Positions 54,735-62,471 of a DNA stretch of 64,000 nt are shown here, piece after piece. The translations under genes and the position numbers were made by a program. Below the pieces are notes generated by a model, which saw only the letters and a list, made by a program, of their open reading frames with translations, did not search any database and was not told the DNA's origin. The stretch comes from Ruegeria sp. AD91A. GTDB lineage: Bacteria > Pseudomonadota > Alphaproteobacteria > Rhodobacterales > Rhodobacteraceae. The first letter of the stretch is position 1. Every line of letters begins with the position of its first letter. The stretch lies in contig NZ_CP031947.1 in assembly GCF_003443535.1 (NCBI RefSeq), positions 679,268-743,267 on the forward strand, read 5' to 3'.

Positions 54735-55636
54735 CCGAAATCTCAGCGCGAGAGGCTTTTGATGCCTATGAGGCTGTACGCCACCGCCTTCCTGAAACCA
54801 CACCGTCTGAAGTGAGCTTGCGCAAGGCAGCGACGTTGGAGGAAATAGCTGATGAGTTCGACGTTTTCCTTCTTGATGCTTTCGGTGTTCTCAATATCGG
54901 CGATACGGCGATTCCAGGCACACCGGAACGGGTCAGGTCACTGAAAGCCGCTGGCAAGCGTGTTCTGGTCGTGTCGAATGCCGCATCAGTCCCGCACGAA
55001 GCTCTTTTGGAAAAATATGCCAGGCTTGGTTATGATTTTGCACCGCAGGACGTAATCACCAGCCGGGCAACTTTGTTGGGTGAACTAAACGGCCAAAGTA
55101 AGCTGCATTGGGGATTGATGGCGACACCAGGTGACGGTCTTCGCGATCTGGAGGGGTTGCAAGTATCCTATCTGGAAGATGACCCGAAACCCTACGAAAC
55201 CGTCGACGGATTTTTAATGATCGGGTCAGCGGTCTGGACCGAAACGCGGCAAGCCATGTTGGAAACTGCCTTGTTAAAGCGTCCCCGCCCGGTAATGGTC
55301 GGCAACCCTGACATAGTCGCGCCTCGCGAGTATGGCTTTTCCAAAGAGCCCGGTCTTTTCGCGCACAGGCTGGCAGACCGAACAGGTATTGCGCCTCAGT
55401 TTTTTGGAAAGCCTTTCGGCAACATTTATGATCTTGCTTTCCGACGCCTCGGGCACACCGACAAATCCCGCGTGCTGATGGTTGGCGACAGCCTGCACAC
55501 AGACATCGTGGGCGCACGCAATGCCGGGATAGTATCGGCACTCATCTCAGGATTTGGATTCTTTGCCGGGCATGATGTTGAAGCCGCCATCAAGAAGGCA
55601 AAGATTGTACCGGACTTTGTCGTAAACCGGCCTTGA
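54731..55636 (+). CDS. HAD-superfamily hydrolase (subfamily IIA type) of the phn operon
   Basis: The 301-residue protein starts most likely at TTG 54731, overlapping the permease stop (TTGA). Motif I is FLLDAFGVLN: the nucleophile Asp is present but the second Asp of phosphatases is Phe. Motif II is VVSNAAS, the conserved Lys region GKPFGNIYD, and motif III/IV VLMVGDSLHTDIVGARNAG. A NagD-like cap is expected. Co-transcription with a phosphonate-type importer suggests it dephosphorylates the imported compound or breaks a C-P or related bond. The exact reaction is open. Confidence 0.75.
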   Translation: MTEISAREAFDAYEAVRHRLPETTPSEVSLRKAATLEEIADEFDVFLLDAFGVLNIGDTAIPGTPERVRSLKAAGKRVLVVSNAASVPHEALLEKYARLGYDFAPQDVITSRATLLGELNGQSKLHWGLMATPGDGLRDLEGLQVSYLEDDPKPYETVDGFLMIGSAVWTETRQAMLETALLKRPRPVMVGNPDIVAPREYGFSKEPGLFAHRLADRTGIAPQFFGKPFGNIYDLAFRRLGHTDKSRVLMVGDSLHTDIVGARNAGIVSALISGFGFFAGHDVEAAIKKAKIVPDFVVNRP

Positions 55637-55637
55637 T

Positions 55638-55760
55638 GAGACTGTTGCATTGACGGAGTGACGTAACGATTTTTGATTTTTGAATTCGCTCATTCCGCGC
55701 ATGTCGCCTTTCAAGCATCATCGTTTTCCACGTGACATCATCTTGTACGCCGCCCGGTGA
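55638..55760 (+). mobile_element. IS6-family left-end fragment
   Basis: GAGACTGTTGCA at 55639-55650 resembles an IS6 terminal repeat and begins two bases after the HAD stop codon. At 55701 a transposase start follows, MSPFKHHRFPRDIILYAAR, ended by TGA at 55758. Only these 19 codons of the family N terminus remain. The stretch to 55868 shows no gene. Confidence 0.65.
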
Positions 55761-55868
55761 CATCTCATCTTCACTCCTTGGTGGTTAGGATGAGACAGAA
55801 ATCCTCTCTTATAAAATCGACCCAAACTGTCCCATTGGCGCTGACGTCAGACACAAGGTGTCCCCAAT

Positions 55869-56644
55869 GGTTTTTGTTGCGAAGCTTCTTGCTGACCGAA
55901 GAGGTTACGTTGGATCTGCGAGTTAAGCAGCCAGTTCCGCAAATTGACGAAGCGGGCAGAGGCCGGGCGTGAACTGACCTTTGCGAACCATGTTCGCAAC
56001 TTCGATCCCATCCAAAGTTGCCGATTCAAAAGCAAAGGCCTTGAAGCACTGAATCGGTCGAGTACACCTCTTGATAAACCGGTGGTCCTGCCCCGCGATA
56101 TTGTTCAAGTAATTCCGCTTCGCCATCTCGATTGGGATCGGGCAGCCAAAGTCTTTTAGCATTCGTTGATGGCCTGGATGCTTGCGGTGTTGGCTCCGCT
56201 TTTGTTGATCACAATCTTCCTCGGCAATCCATTCGCGTCCAGCATCTTAGCGAAGAACTTGGTGGCGGTAGGTTTGTTAAGACGTCGCAAAAGCATGAAA
56301 TCAAGGCTCTTGCCGTACTTGTCGACAGCTCAATAGAGGTAAACTCACGCGCCTTTAACTTTGATGATAGTTTCGTCCATTCTCCACGAACGATCACATG
56401 GCGCTTTTCGACGACGCGCTGTTTCAGCGATCGCGCCGGAATACCATGTGACCCAACGGCTCAGAACAGTGGGATCAACAGAAATGCCGTGCTCGGCCAT
56501 GATTTCTTCAAGGTCTCGATGGGAAACACCGTAGCGGACATAAAAGAACACCGCGAACAGGATCACATCCTTCGGATACTGCGTTTCTTTGAAAGAAATC
56601 ATAGACCAACCTTCAACTGGATAACGCCGTTCGCAACACAGGCG
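55869..56644 (-). mobile_element. IS6-family insertion sequence relic 2
   Basis: On the reverse strand a transposase begins at about 56602 (MISFKETQYPKDVILFAVFF, RYGVSHRDLEEIMAEHGISV, WRMDETIIKVKGA). It meets TGA stops at 56345-56347 (a Trp codon) and 56330-56332 (the Arg of YLYRAVDK), and continues in parts to YLNNIAGQDHRFIKR, where the catalytic Glu is Gly, ending at 55923. TTTGTTGCGAA near 55873 and its inverse TTCGCAACACA near 56630 are the probable ends. Confidence 0.75.
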
Positions 56645-56922
56645 ATCCCGCCACGAAGGTCAGTGGTCAAAAGATTACAACAGATCCCGAGCGGATCATT
56701 GCCGCGGTTGCCATCGCCATACTGGCGGCAATCACCTTTTCTGTTTTGTCGGCTGATGGAATTTGGGCAGGCTGGCCCCGCTGGACCGGGTGGGCGACAG
56801 TCGGCGTCTTCTTCGTTTCACCCACCTTGAACTGGATCACGCCATCCGCGACGGAACGCAAGTCCCGAAGACCAATCATGACCGTGATGTTCTTTTTCGA
56901 GATTGCCGTCGTCTGGCATTAA
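56645..56922 (+). pseudogene. 5'-truncated small membrane protein gene
   Basis: Directly after the right end of IS6 relic 2 an open frame without start codon reads ERIIAAVAIAILAAITFSVL, then WAGWPRWTGWATVGVFFV and IMTVMFFFEIAVVWH, ending at TAA 56920-56922. Three hydrophobic stretches suggest an inner-membrane protein that lost its 5' part to the insertion. I do not recognise the family. Confidence 0.45.
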
Positions 56923-56934
56923 TCAACAGACGTC

Positions 56935-57816
56935 TTACTGACCAATGAAGTCCGCACGTCGCTCCAAAAGGGCTGCGCCCAAATAATCTACGAGAAGCCG
57001 GGCGCGTTGAACCCGCCGCAGCCCGCCGTGCAGAAGAATCCAAGTTGAGCGACGTTGATCCAATTGGGTTCCAGGCACGCGCTGCAATTCCGGAAAGACG
57101 CTGGGAACCCAATTGGACAGGAATGTCATGCCAGCCCCGGCGCGGGCCAGATGCAAGTGCATTTGTGGGTCCGTGACGATGTGCCGAACGCGGGCCTCGG
57201 CAAAAGGCGTGGCAGCGATCATCTTTTGCAACTCGGGCACGTCCCCGTAGCCGATCCAGGTCAGACCTTTACCTTTCGATCCAGCGTTCGGTAGGTGCGC
57301 ATCAATATAGCGACGTGACGCAAAGACCCCCAACGACAAGGGAAAGAGTTTGCGTCCGACGGCATCCTCCTCAACCTCAAGAACATGTCGGATCGATACA
57401 TCCGTCTCGTCCTTCTCGATCGAATCGAGAAGATAGGACAGTTTCAGTTCAATCTCGATCTCCGGGTAAAGCGCGGCAAAATCCGCCAGAACCGGTGCGA
57501 GCAGATAATGCGCCGTCAACGGATCGGCCGACAAACGGATGCGCCCCGACGCTTCCCGGTCGAGACCTTTGACCGCGCTGAACCCTTTGAGCAGCGCCGT
57601 TTCCGCCTCGATTGCCAGTGGTAGCAAACGTCGTCCGGCTGCCGTGAGTGTCAGCCCCCCCGCGTTCCGGCGAAACAGCGTCGTTCCAAGCTGCGCCTCC
57701 AACCCTTCGATCTGTCGGCGCACAGTGGCATGCGTGCCATCCATCTGCTCGGCGCCAGCGCGAAGAGTTCCTGAGCGGGCAACTGCGAGGAAGGCGGGAA
57801 GTGACTTCCAATCCAT
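56935..57816 (-). CDS. LysR-family regulator
   Basis: A 293-residue LysR protein starting MDWKSLPAFLAVARSGTLRA, with HTH GAEQMDGTHATVRRQIEGLE at about residues 21-40. It is divergent from the oxidoreductase operon at 57915 with 98 bases between and is its probable activator or repressor. Intact. Confidence 0.85.
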   Translation of the reverse strand: MDWKSLPAFLAVARSGTLRAGAEQMDGTHATVRRQIEGLEAQLGTTLFRRNAGGLTLTAAGRRLLPLAIEAETALLKGFSAVKGLDREASGRIRLSADPLTAHYLLAPVLADFAALYPEIEIELKLSYLLDSIEKDETDVSIRHVLEVEEDAVGRKLFPLSLGVFASRRYIDAHLPNAGSKGKGLTWIGYGDVPELQKMIAATPFAEARVRHIVTDPQMHLHLARAGAGMTFLSNWVPSVFPELQRVPGTQLDQRRSTWILLHGGLRRVQRARLLVDYLGAALLERRADFIGQ

Positions 57817-57914
57817 TTAGCGTAACGTTTTTGAACCATTCCGGTTCAATATAGACAATTATTGGATCGAAAGAAAACCGATATCTCCATCATCGTACAA
57901 TGAAGGAGATCACC

Positions 57915-58895
57915 ATGGAAACGACACTCAACGCCTGGAGCGTCAGCCGCTACGGTGGACCCGACGTTCTCACCGCGGTCTCGCGCCCGGTTCCAGCGCC
58001 CGCCACAGCAGAGGTTCTGATCCGCATTCGCGCCTCTGCAGTTTCTCGTGCCGATGGGATGATGCGGGCTGGGCAACCGAAGTTTGCCCGCCTCTTTCTC
58101 GGATTGAAGCGCCCTCGCGCGGGTTTGGCTGGCACCTGCTTTTCGGGCGATGTTGTCGCCGTCGGAGACACTGTAACGAAGTTTCACGTCGGCGACGCCG
58201 TCTTTGGTGAAGCCGGCCTTCGGTTTGGTGCCAACGCGACGCACATCAGCGTCGACGAGGAAGGCAGTCTTCTAAACAAGCCGGACACGGTAAACTATGG
58301 AGAGGCTGCCACGCTCTTTGATGGTGCGATGACATCTTGGCACTTCCTGACCCGCGTGGCAAAGGTGCAACCAGGTGAACGCGTGCTAATCCTTGGTGGG
58401 TCCGGGAGCCTCGGGACCGCGGCGGTCCAATTCGCCAAAGCACTCGGCGCAAAGGTCACTGCCAGCGCAAGCGCACGTAACACGGAGTTACTCCGCTCTC
58501 TCGGCGCTGACCATGCTGCGGACTACAACGTCGAAGACCCTCTCAAGCACGGGGCCGATTATGACGTTGTCTTCGACACGCTCGGGGTTTCGTCCTTTGG
58601 CGCGGCCAAACCCGCGCTTGCTGAGAACGGGCGCTATCTGTGTCCGGTGCTTGGGTTGGCGCTTTTGCGCGACACGATCCTGACCGGGCTATTCAGGCAC
58701 AAAAAGGCGATGTTTGCTGCTGCCGGTATGTCGAAACCCGAGTTCCATCGAGAAGAGTTGTCGGAAGTTCTGACGCTCATGGCCGAGAACAAGTTTTCGC
58801 CGGTGATGGATCGCGTCTATTCACTTTCCGACCTGGTCGAAGCGCACGCTTACGTCGAAACGGGCCGCAAGCGCGGCAATGTCGTCGTTGTTTAG
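57915..58895 (+). CDS. NAD(P)-dependent MDR-family oxidoreductase (quinone-oxidoreductase-like)
   Basis: A 326-residue medium-chain dehydrogenase/reductase without the structural zinc cysteines. It shows GDVVAVGDTVTKFHVGDAVF near residue 80 and the nucleotide-binding GERVLILGGSGSLGTAAVQF at about 156-175. ATG 57915 (METTLNAWSVSRYGG) follows AAGGAG. Members reduce quinones or enones. It leads a three-gene operon with a DoxX-like membrane protein and an NTF2-like protein, divergent from a LysR gene, a layout often induced by electrophilic or oxidative stress. Confidence 0.85.
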   Translation: METTLNAWSVSRYGGPDVLTAVSRPVPAPATAEVLIRIRASAVSRADGMMRAGQPKFARLFLGLKRPRAGLAGTCFSGDVVAVGDTVTKFHVGDAVFGEAGLRFGANATHISVDEEGSLLNKPDTVNYGEAATLFDGAMTSWHFLTRVAKVQPGERVLILGGSGSLGTAAVQFAKALGAKVTASASARNTELLRSLGADHAADYNVEDPLKHGADYDVVFDTLGVSSFGAAKPALAENGRYLCPVLGLALLRDTILTGLFRHKKAMFAAAGMSKPEFHREELSEVLTLMAENKFSPVMDRVYSLSDLVEAHAYVETGRKRGNVVVV

Positions 58896-58907
58896 CGAGT
58901 TGGAAAG

Positions 58908-59408
58908 ATGACAACGCCCCTCATCATACTCTGCCTGCTTTTCATACCTCTTCTTGTCGCGCGGGCAATCGGCGGCACAGGTAAAACGCGCTTAGGTGGT
59001 ACCATCGGCATCGCCCTTGCCTTCGCTTTCTTTGGCGTCGGTCACTTTTTCGAGACCAAGGCAATGACCCGGATGATACCACCGTTCATTCCCTTTGCCA
59101 CGCCGCTCGTCCTGGCAACCGGACTGCTCGAACTTGGCGTTGCCGCCGGACTCATAAATCCTGCCAACCGTCGCCTGGCCGGACTTCTCGGCATCGGCGT
59201 CTTGGTCGCATTCTTTCCAGTCAATGTTTATGCCGCGTTCAATCACACCGGCATGGGCGGGCATGTTCAGGGACCGATCTACCTCCTGATCCGCGCACCG
59301 CTTCAGTCGTTGCTGATCTGGTGGGCGTGGTTCTTCGTGGTTCACCCCGGAGACGCGGTACAGTCAAACAGCCTCGGCATGATGCAAATTTTCCGGAAAG
59401 GACATTAA
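58908..59408 (+). CDS. DoxX-like integral membrane protein
   Basis: A 166-residue protein with four membrane segments (about residues 3-18, 24-42, 55-95 and 115-150) in the arrangement of the DoxX/DoxD-like family. It starts 12 bases after the oxidoreductase stop and ends one base before the next start codon. The family is linked to redox or quinone-related processes; the function here is unknown. Confidence 0.7.
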   Translation: MTTPLIILCLLFIPLLVARAIGGTGKTRLGGTIGIALAFAFFGVGHFFETKAMTRMIPPFIPFATPLVLATGLLELGVAAGLINPANRRLAGLLGIGVLVAFFPVNVYAAFNHTGMGGHVQGPIYLLIRAPLQSLLIWWAWFFVVHPGDAVQSNSLGMMQIFRKGH

Positions 59409-59409
59409 G

Positions 59410-59799
59410 ATGCAGGAACATGACGTTCTCAACCTGATCAAACTGGCGGACACGGCAATAAATGCCGAAGACTTCGATACCCTCGTGGAGCTTTATTCTG
59501 ACGACGCCGTTCTTGTGGTTCAGCCTGGCCAGATTGCACGCGGCAAGGTCCAGATCCGGAAGGCCTTCGAGGCAATCGCCAAGCATTTCGGGAACACGCT
59601 GACCGTCACGCAAGGTAAAGCACAGGTGATCGAGGGTGGTGGTACGGCGTTGGTGATCATGGAAACGGTGCTCCACACCGGAGAAGCCAAGGAACCAATT
59701 GACCGCCGTGCCACCTACGTTTTCGTACAAGACGAAACACGTGGATGGCTCTGTACGGTCGACAACTCCTACGGTACCGATCTGCTCGACGAAGACTAA
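59410..59799 (+). CDS. NTF2-like (SnoaL/DUF4440-type) small protein
   Basis: A 129-residue cone-shaped alpha+beta-barrel protein by sequence pattern: INAEDFDTLVELYSDDAVLV and GRAQIRKAFEAI-like text (GKVQIRKAFEAIAKHFG) are typical of steroid-isomerase-like DUF4440 members. It could be an isomerase or hydrolase, or a stress protein. Last gene of the operon, followed by a terminator. Confidence 0.75.
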   Translation: MQEHDVLNLIKLADTAINAEDFDTLVELYSDDAVLVVQPGQIARGKVQIRKAFEAIAKHFGNTLTVTQGKAQVIEGGGTALVIMETVLHTGEAKEPIDRRATYVFVQDETRGWLCTVDNSYGTDLLDED

Positions 59800-59836
59800 C
59801 TTCGTTGTGGCGTGGCATCATCACGGAGACGTTTCC

Positions 59837-59870
59837 GGCGGCGCTGGTTGATCTGGCGCCGCCCTTTTTT
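59837..59870 (+). terminator. Terminator of the oxidoreductase-DoxX-NTF2 operon
   Basis: GGCGGCGC (59837-59844) pairs with GCGCCGCC (59856-59863) over an 11-base loop, followed by C and six T. Confidence 0.8.
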
Positions 59871-59879
59871 GCTCCCAAG

Positions 59880-60331
59880 GCATACCGGCTGCATTGGCAC
59901 CGCTCTTGTGAATCACGATCAATTCTGGAATTCCGTTGGTGGATAACACTTTGGCAAGGAATCTGATGGCTGCCGGACGATTCCGTCGCTCAGACCGCAT
60001 AAATCAAGAGTATTTCCTGCTTTGTCTATGGCTCGATAGAGGTACTTCCACTTCCCACGAACACGCAAATAGGTTTCGTCCATACGTCAAGATTTCAGTG
60101 TTGGACGCTTTTTCGAACGGTCGCGTGCTGCGACCAACGGTGAATGTTTCGCCACCCAACTGTTCAAGGCAGTGTGGTCAACCCGCACATCGCGTAAAAA
60201 AACCGCATCCTTAGGGAAGTGACTGCCTTTCGAAAAGAACATGGTAGTACCTGTTTGTGATCTATCCAAAGGCAACAAACGCGGGACCCAGTGCTCTTTT
60301 CAAACCAAGTCCAAAATGTGCAACACAACCC
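59880..60331 (-). mobile_element. IS6-family insertion sequence relic 3 (truncated, internally deleted)
   Basis: On the reverse strand GGGTTGTGTTGCACA (60317-60331) is a probable terminal repeat. The transposase text SHFPKDAVF jumps directly to LRDVRVDHTALNSWVAKHSP, so about 25 codons are missing. A TGA (60087-60089) replaces Trp before RMDETYLRVRGKWKYLYRAI. A frameshift follows after NTLD, and the relic ends near 59880 in KSGANAAGMP, before the third catalytic residue. Confidence 0.75.
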
Positions 60332-60346
60332 ACTAAAATAGACGAA

Positions 60347-61306
60347 CTAGCCTGGGTCTGAAAATGGATCGGGAGGTGTATTCAATCGAAGATGTCGCAT
60401 GAAGGCCCGCGCGATTCTTGGAACCGGTTTTTGATCTGATACGACAAAGTGACCGCGATACCGCATCGGAGACTCAAATCGGACAAATGCCAAGTCGGGA
60501 GATCGATAGTGGTACACTGGAAAGGGGTTGATAACGGCCAGTCCCAACCCTTCACGTGCCATGTCCGCAGCGGCAAAAGAGGTGGAGACTTCTGCAACTA
60601 TTTTCGGCTCGGCGCGAGCCTGATGAAGCAATCGGTCAAGTTGTCCGCGCCGTCCATGTCTATACGTTAGGGCGATCAACTCCTGTTCATGCAGGTCAAC
60701 CGGTTTAAGTATCTTTCGCCCGGAAAGCGGATGCTCGGGTCGCATAACGCAAACTGCGGGAGACTCGCGAAATGGGATGAGTTTGATACCAGCCCGGCTT
60801 TGTTCGATCCCGGTTACCGCAAGATCGAAACGGTTCTCAAGTATACCAAGCGTAACCATATCCGAAGTTGTTACCTCCAGGTTAACGAAAAACTCCGGGT
60901 TTCCTCGAATGAAGCTTGCGATGAGGGAAACGATATATCTATGCGCATAGCTGGGCGGTGCGACGAGGCGCAGTGTCTCCTGCACAGTTTCACCCGGACC
61001 ATCGATACGGTCCAATGCCTCGAATAAGGGATCCAGCCGCATATTGAGCCTCACGGCCTCTTGTGTGGGTCGCAATCGGCCCGCATCGCGCTCAAACAGC
61101 GTTCTGCCAAGTCGAGCTTCCAAGCTGCTGACGGACCGGCTTACTGCTGATTGAGACAAGCCAAGTTGTCGTGCTGCCGACGCGGTTGTTCCAGACTGCA
61201 TGAGTGCGCGTAGTGCTTGATACTCTGGCAGCGAGTGCCAGTTGCGTGGTTTCTTCAATTGCACGACACCCACATGATTCCGACTAGCTCTATGAGTAAA
61301 ACTCAT
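60347..61306 (-). CDS. LysR-family regulator
   Basis: A 319-residue LysR protein with HTH AARQLGLSQSAVSRSVSSLE at about residues 44-63, preceded by an unusually long N-terminal stretch (MSFTHRASRNHVGVVQLKKP). A later start is possible but no other ATG precedes the HTH conveniently. It is divergent from the dipeptidase gene at 61324 with almost no space, so its binding site probably overlaps both starts. Confidence 0.8.
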   Translation of the reverse strand: MSFTHRASRNHVGVVQLKKPRNWHSLPEYQALRALMQSGTTASAARQLGLSQSAVSRSVSSLEARLGRTLFERDAGRLRPTQEAVRLNMRLDPLFEALDRIDGPGETVQETLRLVAPPSYAHRYIVSLIASFIRGNPEFFVNLEVTTSDMVTLGILENRFDLAVTGIEQSRAGIKLIPFRESPAVCVMRPEHPLSGRKILKPVDLHEQELIALTYRHGRRGQLDRLLHQARAEPKIVAEVSTSFAAADMAREGLGLAVINPFPVYHYRSPDLAFVRFESPMRYRGHFVVSDQKPVPRIARAFMRHLRLNTPPDPFSDPG

Positions 61307-61323
61307 CAATAATTTTTGCAATT

Positions 61324-62436
61324 ATGATGATAGCGTCTGTTAGCGTGTATCGAAATGATACTAGATCGGATGATGCAAAGTTGAGCACATATCCTCTTAT
61401 CTTCGATGGGCACAACGACGTATTATCGAAGCTATTTTCGTCGGGTGGTTTGGCTGAAGCTGACCGCTTCGTAACCGGTCTCGAAGGTGCGATTGACCTT
61501 ACCAAGTCCAAGGTAGGTGGATTTGGGGGAGGTTTCTTTGCCATCTGGGTTCCATCCCCCATGGACGTCGATGCCAAGATGGAAGAGATGGTTCAGCCCA
61601 GCTATGATCTGCCGCTTCCTGATCAGATCGATGCGGAAGACGCTTTGCCAGCGGCTATGAGCCAGATTGCCATTTTGCTTGAGCTGGAACGATTGGGTGC
61701 GTTGAAAGTGGTCCGCTCGGTTTCAGATATTCGGGCTTGTAAGGCACAGGGTCAGATGGCGGCCATATTCCATATCGAAGGTGCCGAAGCGATTGACGCC
61801 GATCTGCACTCACTCGACGTTTTCCATGCAGCCGGGTTACGTTCTCTCGGGCTGGTCTGGAGCAGGCCGAACATTTTTGGTCACGGGGTGCCGTTCAGAT
61901 ATCCATCGGGGCCGGATACTGGTCCAGGGCTGACAGATCACGGATTGCGGCTCGTGCAGCGCTGCAACGCGCTTGGCATCATGTTGGATTTATCCCATCT
62001 CAATGAAAAAGGGTTTTGGGACGTGGCGCGATATTCGGAAGCGCCGTTGGTTGCAACGCATTCAAATGCCCATTCAATCTGCCCACATGCGCGAAATCTA
62101 ACCGATGACCAGCTACGCGCCATTGCGGAAAGCGACGGGATGGTCGGTCTTAATTTCGCCGCAGCGTTTCTGCGTGAAGACGGACGGATGTTGTCTGATG
62201 TGCCTTTGACGCAGGTGCTCGTGCACCTTGATCATCTGATCGGCGTATTGGGCGAAGATCGCGTCGGGCTTGGGTCGGACTATGATGGGGCAGTGGTGCC
62301 GGATGAGATAACAGATATCTCAATGCTGCCCAGATTGAGAGATGCCATGGAAAACCATGGATACGGCAAAGAGCTCGTCAAGAAGCTCTGCCACGAAAAC
62401 TGGTTGCGTGTACTTGAAAAAACCTGGGGATCGTAA
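61324..62436 (+). CDS. Membrane-dipeptidase-family (M19) zinc hydrolase
   Basis: The 370-residue enzyme has the M19 metal sites: His30 and Asp32 in IFDGHNDVL, the bridging Glu in IFHIEGAEAI, His pairs in VATHSNAHSICPHARN, and GLGSDYDGA near the C terminus. No clear signal peptide is present, so it may be cytoplasmic. It hydrolyses dipeptides, often with D-residues or modified ones. The next gene encodes a dipeptide-type binding protein, so uptake and cleavage are linked. Confidence 0.85.
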   Translation: MMIASVSVYRNDTRSDDAKLSTYPLIFDGHNDVLSKLFSSGGLAEADRFVTGLEGAIDLTKSKVGGFGGGFFAIWVPSPMDVDAKMEEMVQPSYDLPLPDQIDAEDALPAAMSQIAILLELERLGALKVVRSVSDIRACKAQGQMAAIFHIEGAEAIDADLHSLDVFHAAGLRSLGLVWSRPNIFGHGVPFRYPSGPDTGPGLTDHGLRLVQRCNALGIMLDLSHLNEKGFWDVARYSEAPLVATHSNAHSICPHARNLTDDQLRAIAESDGMVGLNFAAAFLREDGRMLSDVPLTQVLVHLDHLIGVLGEDRVGLGSDYDGAVVPDEITDISMLPRLRDAMENHGYGKELVKKLCHENWLRVLEKTWGS

Positions 62437-62471
62437 CCGTTGTTGAGAGATCTGATGACAGAGAGGACAAA

